Assembly (NCBI GenBank): GCA_031265715.1
Contig: JAISCG010000105.1
Coordinates: 1-12,406, forward strand
Length of the DNA stretch: 12,406 bases
Direction of reading: 5' to 3'
From: Holosporaceae bacterium
Lineage (GTDB): Bacteria > Pseudomonadota > Alphaproteobacteria > UBA3830
In this document: positions 1 to 4,897 of the stretch, piece after piece
How positions within the stretch are numbered: position 1 is the first letter of the stretch
Layout: every line of letters starts with the position of its first letter
Notes under the pieces: generated by a model
Told to the model about the DNA's origin: nothing
Databases searched by the model: none
What the model saw: the letters and a program-made list of their open reading frames with translations, nothing else
Program-made: the position numbers and the translations under genes

Positions 1-87
1 TTAGTGTTTTACCGGTACAAAGAAACGATAAAGGACTGTGTTGCTCCGCCGCCTCCGGAAGCTCAAAAAATACACCTCAATGACTGA
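1..87 (+). CDS. C-terminal tail of an unidentified gene, cut by the window edge
   Basis: Frame 1 is open from the first base to a TGA at 85-87 and encodes 28 residues, ending in CVAPPPPEAQKIHLND. The four-proline run is the only notable feature. I do not recognise the protein. It does not look like the usual C-terminus of PntAA, which would be the expected gene upstream of pntAB. With so few residues it could also be a chance open frame, so the call is tentative. Confidence 0.3.
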   Translation, partial: LVFYRYKETIKDCVAPPPPEAQKIHLND

Positions 88-93
88 TATTTC

Positions 94-140
94 AAATAAA
101 AAGGCGAACAAAATTTAGAATGGGGATCTAAAGGTTCGCC
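94..140 (-). terminator. Hairpin, candidate minus-strand terminator
   Basis: GGCGAAC at 103-109 pairs with GTTCGCC at 134-140, and an inner TTTAGA at 114-119 pairs with TCTAAA at 127-132, leaving a seven-base loop. Read on the minus strand the stem is followed by TTTTTATTT (102-94), the usual layout of an intrinsic terminator. On the plus strand no T-run follows. No minus-strand gene upstream of it is recognised, so it could instead be part of a decayed mobile element. Confidence 0.4.
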
Positions 141-329
141 GAATGTGGATAAATCCTTCTTTTCCCCTCAAACTTAGAAAGCAGAAAAACATTATCTTTT
201 TTTCTATGTCAACCTCAACTGTTTTCCAAAGTATTTATCATACTTTTCTAATAAAAAGATTTCAAACTACACCAACATTAAAAGTTGCTAAAGCAGTTCG
301 CACTAAAGTGCAAGGTTTGTCACCGACCC

Positions 330-677
330 ATGGAAAAAAAAGCTCCGTTTAGGATTTTGTCTGTGCAGGTGGACGGAGGCTCTGAATTTAGAGCAGAATT
401 TGAGGAAGCCTGCCGAGTTTTAAAGATTCCGCTCATTGTTTTGCCGCCCGCAAACCCGAAGTATAACGGAGGCGTCGAGCGCTCTAATCGCACTTTCCGA
501 GAGGAATTTTGGGCGAAGGATTTCCCGACGCTGCCGATTGAAGAAATGAATGATGATCTGCAAAAATATGTCGAAAAATATAACAACTTTCGACCGCATA
601 ATTGCTTGCACGGCATGCCCCCAATGGAGTACATTGACTCAACCTATGGGAGACATAATCAGTCTCATATGTCATGA
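330..677 (+). pseudogene. IS481-family transposase, C-terminal remnant
   Basis: The open frame (from 285) becomes recognisable at about 330-342 and reads as the C-terminal half of an rve/DDE integrase core. VQVDGGSEF holds the second catalytic Asp (residue 30 counted from 285), and NGGVERSNRTFREEF holds the catalytic Glu (residue 65), 35 residues later as in IS3/IS481 enzymes. The ending YNNFRPHNCLHGMPPMEYID matches the family's usual YN..RPH.aL...P.eyl tail. The N-terminal HTH and the first catalytic Asp are absent; the AT-rich sequence upstream gives no transposase match in any frame I checked. It is therefore a truncated, inactive copy. It lies just before pntAB, where pntAA would normally be. 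Confidence 0.8.
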
Positions 678-789
678 ACTATTACAATAGAGTTTCATCT
701 GGCGTTCTCAAATGTTTTTTGATACACTTTCGCCGGATTGCAGATCAGATATTTCAAAATGATTTGTTTTTTTGTGGAGAGTGTAGGTC
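678..789 (+). other. Spacer upstream of pntAB
   Basis: No gene is seen. A TTGATA hexamer at 719-724 resembles a -35 box, but no good -10 box lies 16-18 bases after it, so I do not call a promoter. GGAGA at 776-780 is a good ribosome binding site for the GTG start of pntAB at 790. Confidence 0.5.
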
Positions 790-1074
790 GTGGCAGGTAA
801 TTGTAGCATTCATGAGTTGACTGTTTTTGTTTTGGCATGTTTTGTGGGGTACTACGTTGTTTGGAGAGTAACTCCGGCGCTGCATGCTCCTCTCATGGCC
901 GTAACCAACGCTATTTCCAGCGTTATTATCATCGGCGCCATTTTCGCTGCAATGCAGTCTTTTTATCAAAATTCAAGAATTTTCGGACTTATTGCCGTTT
1001 TTCTGGCCTCCGTAAACATTTTCGGAGGGTTTGCGGTTACCCGCCGAATGCTGAATATGTTCCAAAAAAAATAG
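790..1074 (+). CDS. pntAB: NAD(P) transhydrogenase subunit alpha part 2 (PntAB), membrane subunit
   Basis: This is the small membrane subunit of proton-translocating transhydrogenase, which couples hydride transfer between NADH and NADP+ to proton movement across the inner membrane. At 94 residues it has the normal size of the separate alpha-2 subunit found in alphaproteobacteria. The hallmark FVGYYVVWRVTPALHAPLM (about residues 18-36) followed by TNAISSVIIIGA is clear, and three to four hydrophobic helices fill the protein, ending in a basic tail (RRMLNMFQKK). The start is GTG at 790, supported by GGAGA nine bases upstream and by alignment with the family N-terminus. It precedes pntB by 10 bases. 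The partner catalytic subunit PntAA, normally encoded directly upstream, is missing from its expected place. Confidence 0.95.
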   Translation: MAGNCSIHELTVFVLACFVGYYVVWRVTPALHAPLMAVTNAISSVIIIGAIFAAMQSFYQNSRIFGLIAVFLASVNIFGGFAVTRRMLNMFQKK

Positions 1075-1084
1075 GAAAACAAAT

Positions 1085-2482
1085 ATGGCGGCAATACAAG
1101 CAAATGCAGTGAATATACTTTATCTGACGGCGGCGATTTGTTTTATTTTTTCTCTGAAGGGGTTGTCCTCCCCGGAAAGTGCGCACGGCGGCAACGGCTA
1201 CGGCATTTCCGGAATGATTTTCGCCTGCATTGCCGCGTATTTGTGCACGAACTGCACGCCGATCGATTTCGCTTTTCAGCTTACGGTTTTGACGATAATA
1301 ATCGGCGGAACAATCGGAATTTCCATAGCCCAAAATATTTCCATGACGTCTCTTCCGCAGATGATTGCCGGATTTCACAGTTTGGTGGGATTGGCGGCGG
1401 TTTTGATAGCGTTTTCCGTATATTACGCTCCGTGGTTGTTCGAAATTGTTCCGCCCGGCAGCGCGGCAGTGCCGGCTTCCTCCTTCGCGGAAATGAGCAT
1501 CGGAGCCGCCATCGGAGCGATAACTTTTTCCGGATCCGTTGTCGCTTTTTTGAAGTTACACGGAATATATAAAGGACACAGAATTCCTCTTTCTCTGAAT
1601 GCGTTTTTGTGCTCGTCCATTGTTTGTCTGATCGTATATTTTGTAACGACGAAAAGCAGCACGGTTTTTCTGCTGCTGACAATTTTAGCTTTTATTTTCG
1701 GAGCCGCTCTGATAATGCCGGTCGGCGGTGCGGACATGCCGGTCGTGGTGTCGATGCTGAATTCCTATTCCGGCTGGGCGGCATCCGGGATCGGCTTTAC
1801 ACTGCACAACGATCTTCTCATCATTACCGGGGCGCTGGTGGGAGCAAGCGGAGCAATCCTCAGTTACATAATGTGTAAAGGAATGAATCGATCGCTGATC
1901 AACGTAATTTTCACTCCCGAGCCGAGTGTTGCCTCCCCGGATGCCGCGACGGAAATCAAACCGTTCAAGCAGGGATCGCCGGAAGACGCCGCTTTCATTT
2001 TGAAAAATGCCGCCTCCGTGATTGTGGTTCCCGGGTACGGCATGGCGACGTCCCAGGCGCAACATGCTCTGCGGGAAATGGTTGACCTGCTGAAAAAACA
2101 GGGCATCAACGTAAAATACGCTATTCATCCGGTGGCGGGACGCATGCCGGGACATATGAACGTTCTCCTGGCGGAAGCAAACGTCCCCTACGAAGAAGTT
2201 TTTGAACTCGATGAAATTAACAGAGATTTTTCCTGCTGCGACGTTGCCTACGTTATCGGAGCAAACGATGTCACAAATCCCGCAGCCAAAAAAAATCCGG
2301 GAAGTTCCATCTACGGAATGCCGATTTTAGATGTGGAAAAAGCAAAAGTAATTATGTTTTTGAAAAGATCGATGGGAACCGGGTACGCCGGAGTCGATAA
2401 CGAATTGTTTTATTCGCAAAATACGATGATGCTCCTCGGAGACGCCAAAAAAACGACAGAGGCTGTCGTAAAGGCGATCTGA
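1085..2482 (+). CDS. pntB: NAD(P) transhydrogenase subunit beta (PntB)
   Basis: PntB supplies the beta-side membrane helices (domain II) and the NADP(H)-binding domain III of the proton-translocating transhydrogenase, which makes NADPH at the expense of the proton gradient. Its 465 residues match the family length. The first ~280 residues are a string of hydrophobic helices, with the PVGGADMPVVVSMLNSYSG signature near 217-235. Domain III begins near 300: VIVVPGYGMATSQAQ contains the GYGMA nucleotide loop at 317-321, followed by PVAGRMPGHMNVLLAEA, IGANDVTNPAAKKNPGS and KRSMGTGYAGVDNELF, all NADP-contact motifs of the family. The ribosome binding site AGGA (1073-1076) overlaps the pntAB stop, so the two genes are coupled. 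The ending GDAKKTTEAVVKAI-TGA is the natural C-terminus, so TGA acts as stop here. Function needs PntAA from elsewhere. Confidence 0.97.
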   Translation: MAAIQANAVNILYLTAAICFIFSLKGLSSPESAHGGNGYGISGMIFACIAAYLCTNCTPIDFAFQLTVLTIIIGGTIGISIAQNISMTSLPQMIAGFHSLVGLAAVLIAFSVYYAPWLFEIVPPGSAAVPASSFAEMSIGAAIGAITFSGSVVAFLKLHGIYKGHRIPLSLNAFLCSSIVCLIVYFVTTKSSTVFLLLTILAFIFGAALIMPVGGADMPVVVSMLNSYSGWAASGIGFTLHNDLLIITGALVGASGAILSYIMCKGMNRSLINVIFTPEPSVASPDAATEIKPFKQGSPEDAAFILKNAASVIVVPGYGMATSQAQHALREMVDLLKKQGINVKYAIHPVAGRMPGHMNVLLAEANVPYEEVFELDEINRDFSCCDVAYVIGANDVTNPAAKKNPGSSIYGMPILDVEKAKVIMFLKRSMGTGYAGVDNELFYSQNTMMLLGDAKKTTEAVVKAI

Positions 2483-2737
2483 CTCGCGTTCTGACGATGA
2501 CTGCTGCGCTTTTCGGTAGCCGAAAGCTACTCAAAATCGACTGGATTTTTGATGAGAAAGGGGAGGGGAGAGACTGCATTGCGTGCTGCTGCCGGAGCGG
2601 AAAATAACGATTAAAAAGACTGAAAGATGAAGCGACGTCTGGCCAGCCGGTTTTTTTTATATTTTTTTAAAAAAAGTTGTTTTTTTATTTGTTATGTTAT
2701 ATACAACGATTGTTAGAATGGAAATAGGGAATTACAA
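2483..2737 (+). other. Non-coding spacer between pntB and the ankyrin gene
   Basis: No convincing ORF on either strand. It holds two imperfect inverted repeats: TTTCGG-tag-CCGAAA around 2513-2527, and CTCAAAATC (from 2530) facing GATTTTTGATGAG (to 2554). A GC-rich stretch with CTGGCCAGCCGG runs straight into eight Ts (2651-2658), then an AT-only tract. The T-run suggests a terminator for pntB, but I cannot draw a solid stem in front of it. A ribosome binding site AGGGA (2726-2730) closes the spacer. Confidence 0.4.
2677..2705 (+). promoter_or_regulatory. Candidate sigma-70 promoter of the ankyrin gene
   Basis: TTGTTT at 2677-2682 and TATACA at 2700-2705 are separated by 17 bases and lie 33 bases before the ATG at 2738. 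Both boxes match four of six consensus positions. The surrounding sequence is extremely AT-rich, so a chance match is quite possible. Confidence 0.3.
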
Positions 2738-3313
2738 ATGAAAAAAAATCATACTGAGTTGAAAGTGCTTTTAGGTGCGTTTTTTGTTTTATCGGCAGTT
2801 GAGCAGGCCGGTTCGCTGGTGGTGTTGTGTCCGGCTCCTTGGTTTAAACATGCAGGAGAGGCCGCATCGTTCGAAACAAACTTCGGAATAAACCGTGAAT
2901 TGTTAAAAACAGGTCAGAATTCTTGGGTGAATTGGGCTACCTGGAATAACGAGAAGCCTTTGGTCTACTCTTCAGTAAGATATGATGGCAACGATGTTAA
3001 TAGCATCGATTGTTACGGTAGAACTCCGGTGCACATAGCTGCCTACTTAAAGGATAAAGACATGGTCATATTTCTGATAAATGAAGGTGCAAATGTTTTT
3101 GCGATCGGCAACAGTAGGAAACTTCTGTTACTTGATCTTGATATCTGGAGAAATGGAGAAGGGATGCTCGATTTTCTGGTAGGAGAATGCGGCGTAAATA
3201 TTAATGGGGTCAAAGATGGAGAAACTCCGTTGGATATCGCTGTCCGGTTAAGAGATGAAAACGCTATCTACCTTCTGCGAAGTCGCGGCGCAAAACGTCT
3301 CTGCGAGCTATAG
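2738..3313 (+). CDS. Exported or membrane-tethered ankyrin-repeat protein
   Basis: The 191-residue protein starts at ATG 2738, with AGGGA seven bases upstream. It opens with a basic stretch (MKKNHTELK) and a hydrophobic core (VLLGAFFVLSAV, residues 10-21, continuing to about 30), which reads as a Sec signal peptide or N-terminal anchor; I see no clear cleavage site. After an unassigned segment (about 35-85), ankyrin repeats follow: DCYGRTPVHIAAYLKDKDMV with FLINEGANVF (about 87-121), a degenerate middle repeat (about 122-157), and KDGETPLDIAVRLRDENAI with LLRSRGA (158-184). Ankyrin repeats bind proteins, and in intracellular bacteria exported ones are often host-directed, but that role is inference. 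It is a single-gene unit with its own promoter candidate and terminator, unrelated to its neighbours. Confidence 0.8.
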   Translation: MKKNHTELKVLLGAFFVLSAVEQAGSLVVLCPAPWFKHAGEAASFETNFGINRELLKTGQNSWVNWATWNNEKPLVYSSVRYDGNDVNSIDCYGRTPVHIAAYLKDKDMVIFLINEGANVFAIGNSRKLLLLDLDIWRNGEGMLDFLVGECGVNINGVKDGETPLDIAVRLRDENAIYLLRSRGAKRLCEL

Positions 3314-3332
3314 CTTTAGGAACACTTCTTGT

Positions 3333-3376
3333 AAAAAAAACCGAAAAGATGTCGCGGCATCTGATCGGTTTTTTTT
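3333..3376 (+). terminator. Strong intrinsic terminator, probably bidirectional
   Basis: A8 followed by CCGA (3333-3344) pairs with TCGG followed by T8 (3365-3376), with an inner stem AGATG/CATCT around a TCGCGG loop. It lies 20 bases after the ankyrin stop. Because the stem has As before it and Ts after it, it would also stop minus-strand transcription coming from the transposase remnant. Confidence 0.9.
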
Positions 3377-3389
3377 GCAACTTTTTCTC

Positions 3390-3422
3390 TTACCCCCCGC
3401 CGTATTAAATTGAGCGTTTCCT
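3390..3422. repeat. 33-bp dispersed repeat, copy A
   Basis: This stretch matches 12257-12289 at 26 of 33 ungapped positions, including a shared ATTAAATT and GTTTC; most differences are transitions. In one frame it reads LPPAVLN-stop, and the other copy reads LPPVALN-stop as the actual end of the large STAND gene. Similarity extends past both stop codons and ends abruptly on each side. It is either a short intergenic repeat or the leftover 3' end of a lost paralogue. Confidence 0.55.
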
Positions 3423-3426
3423 CACG

Positions 3427-3642
3427 TCATTGCGAGGACTCAAATTCAAGTAAATTTAAAATCCGGATTGCCATGTTGTGCCGCGTTTTTTTTGCATCGT
3501 TTTGAATTGTGAACGCTGCCCGACGGGCATTTTTGAAAAAGTCCTTTTTACTTTTGCAGTCCCCATGCTCCTCAATTTCGCGCTTCAGTGCGCCGTTAAA
3601 ATATTCGTCCGGATTTCACTCCGGTGAATAAGACAGCAAATA
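3427..3642 (-). pseudogene. IS630-family transposase, C-terminal remnant with an in-frame TGA
   Basis: Read on the minus strand from 3642, the sequence encodes YLLSYSPE, a TGA (3618-3616), then NPDEYFNGALKREIEEHGD and about 45 more residues to TGA 3429-3427. SYSPE-x-NPDE is the third-acid motif of IS630/DDE endonucleases, with the catalytic Glu in NPDE. The stop sits where a Trp or Leu would be; TGG to TGA is a single transition. The usual C-terminal block (R-S-F-x-H..V.YAA) is missing; instead the frame ends in FESSQ, whose codons contain the CATTGCGAGG repeat-like sequence. The first two catalytic acids are absent. It is an inactive fragment lying opposite to its neighbours. Confidence 0.75.
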
Positions 3643-3900
3643 ACGTTCCGAGAGAAGCTGTCGCGTCGCTTGGTCCTCAATATAACTTGGTACAAATATC
3701 TCACTTTGAGAATCTAGAATATATTGAACATCCACCGGCGACACTCCCGCCACAATCATAATCGCAAACATTTGACTCGTCGAATCATGACTAGAAGGAC
3801 ATTCTCTGCACTTTTTAATTTTGTCAATTCTCCCAACTACCTCTTCTTTGACTGATTCACGCACAAACGGTAATATTTCTTCGAACTTTCTTGTTCTCAT
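3616..3900 (-). CDS. Short unidentified ORF running into the IS630 remnant
   Basis: The minus-strand frame from ATG 3900 gives 94 residues to the TGA at 3618-3616; an in-frame TTG at 3918 could extend it by six. Its last eight residues (YLLSYSPE) belong to the IS630 remnant. The preceding part (MRTRKFEEILPFVRESVKEEVVG, KKCRECPSSHDST, IMIVAGVSPVDVQYILDSQS) reads like real protein: a charged helix, a CxxC pair, a hydrophobic strand. It does not look like the transposase region expected there, which would carry a DNlrvHh-type motif. It is probably the 5' part of another gene, or of a different mobile element, truncated by the IS630 fragment. I do not recognise it. Confidence 0.4.
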   Translation of the reverse strand: MRTRKFEEILPFVRESVKEEVVGRIDKIKKCRECPSSHDSTSQMFAIMIVAGVSPVDVQYILDSQSEIFVPSYIEDQATRQLLSERYLLSYSPE

Positions 3901-3962
3901 CGCAAAGCCACTTCGCAAAACTAATCAAGCAGTACATGCAGAGCAATTCCGGCACAAAATCT

Positions 3963-4005
3963 ATCAATTGCATTATGAACAGAGCTTTTATATATTACAA
4001 TTGAT
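3963..4005 (+). promoter_or_regulatory. Candidate rplI promoter inside an inverted repeat
   Basis: TTGCAT (3968-3973) and TATATT (3991-3996) have 17-base spacing, with the -10 box matching five of six consensus positions, 26 bases before the rplI start. The perfect 8-bp inverted repeat ATCAATTG (3963-3970) and CAATTGAT (3998-4005) brackets both boxes, so it could be an operator for a dimeric repressor. GATGAG at 4011-4016 is a weak ribosome binding site. It would drive the whole chain to murJ. Confidence 0.45.
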
Positions 4006-4022
4006 TTAATGATGAGTGTATT

Positions 4023-4535
4023 ATGGAACATGTGAAAGTTATATTACTGCAAAAAGTTTCCGGGTTGGGATACATCGGGGACGTCGTTAACGTAAAGCCG
4101 GGATTCGCGCGGAATTACCTGCTGCCGAAGAAAATTGCGCTGCGAGCGACGAATGAAAATTTAAAGTATTTTCAGGATAAAAAGACGCAAATTGAAGCGA
4201 TGAATGCGGAGGGCAAAGTCGAAGCTCAAAAAATTGCGGAAAAAATGCAAGATGTGTCGGTGTTGATTGTTCGCCAGGCGAGCGACAAGGGGCATCTGTA
4301 CGGATCCGTCACAGGTAGGGATATTGCGGCGGCGATCAAAGTTGCAGGTTTCACCGTTACTGCCGGTCAGGTTAATCTGAACGCTCCGATAAAAACGCTG
4401 GGATTGTACGACATTTCGGTTGATTTGCATCCCGAGGTATCCGTTCCGGTGAAGCTGAGCGTTGCAAAAACCGAGGAAGAGGCACAGTCGCAAATTGCGG
4501 AAACCGTGACCGTTGTGGAAAATTCCGCGGCATGA
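4023..4535 (+). CDS. rplI: 50S ribosomal protein L9 (bL9)
   Basis: bL9 binds domain V of 23S rRNA near the L1 stalk and helps keep the reading frame. The N-terminal domain is unmistakable: MEHVKVILLQKVSGLGYIGDVVNVKPGFARNYLLP, with the family signature G-x(2)-V-x-V-x-x-G-(F/Y)-x-R-N-(Y/F)-L. A charged connecting helix follows (about 45-80), then the C-terminal rRNA-binding domain with DKGHLYGSVTGRDIA. At 170 residues it is longer than the E. coli protein because of an acidic tail, as in many alphaproteobacteria. rpsF and rpsR, its usual upstream neighbours, are absent; mobile-element debris lies there. Its stop overlaps the next start (ATGA, 4532-4535). Confidence 0.97.
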   Translation: MEHVKVILLQKVSGLGYIGDVVNVKPGFARNYLLPKKIALRATNENLKYFQDKKTQIEAMNAEGKVEAQKIAEKMQDVSVLIVRQASDKGHLYGSVTGRDIAAAIKVAGFTVTAGQVNLNAPIKTLGLYDISVDLHPEVSVPVKLSVAKTEEEAQSQIAETVTVVENSAA

Positions 4536-4897
4536 AGCAGGTTTTAACTTCCGAAGATCTGAATTTTTTGGAAGAAAAATTGAGGGAGTCCTCTCCGGCT
4601 CCCTGGAGTATCAGAGAGGACGAATCGGCGGACACGGCCTGGGTTGTTCCGAGCACAGACGGAAATCCGATAGCTCTCTTTGATTACGGAAGTCGCGAGC
4701 GAAATCGTGCGGACGCCTGCTTTTTTGTATCCGCGCGAAATTATATGGATGTTATGATCGAAGAAATAAAAAGTTTGAGAAAAAGAGTTCTTGAATTAAT
4801 TCAATCAAATAACATTGAAGTTCAAAAACGCATGGATGTGCAAACCGAATTGGCGGAACTGAAAAAGGTACTAAGAAAAGAAAATGAGTCCGATTAG
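4532..4897 (+). CDS. Small hypothetical protein with a C-terminal coiled coil
   Basis: The 121-residue protein begins in a 4-base ATGA overlap with rplI and overlaps the next gene by 14 bases, so it is translationally coupled on both sides and very likely expressed. The N-terminal half has LREsSPAPWSIRED and then RNRADACFFVSARNYMDVMIEEIKSLRKRVLEL (broken here only by residue count), a pattern resembling the widespread small proteins with a PGPW motif followed by NA.FIA.AR and an E..LR helix, often seen in phages and plasmids. The last 50 residues are charged heptad-like helix. No catalytic motif is visible. I cannot assign a function; the place between rplI and a permease gives no clear hint. 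Confidence 0.75.
   Translation: MKQVLTSEDLNFLEEKLRESSPAPWSIREDESADTAWVVPSTDGNPIALFDYGSRERNRADACFFVSARNYMDVMIEEIKSLRKRVLELIQSNNIEVQKRMDVQTELAELKKVLRKENESD

Noticed and set aside
143..352. 69-residue ORF upstream of the IS481 remnant
   Set aside because: AT-rich low-complexity product with no similarity to the transposase N-terminus, overlapping the remnant in another frame; probably chance.
2651..2690. T-rich tract as a firm intrinsic terminator for pntB
   Set aside because: Eight Ts follow a GC-rich segment, but no stem with a loop of three or more bases could be drawn with confidence, so it is only mentioned within the spacer.
3616..3618. TGA read as tryptophan (alternative genetic code)
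   Set aside because: pntB, rplI, the permease and parA all end at TGA at their natural C-termini, and Trp in these genes is TGG. The TGA in the transposase is a mutation.
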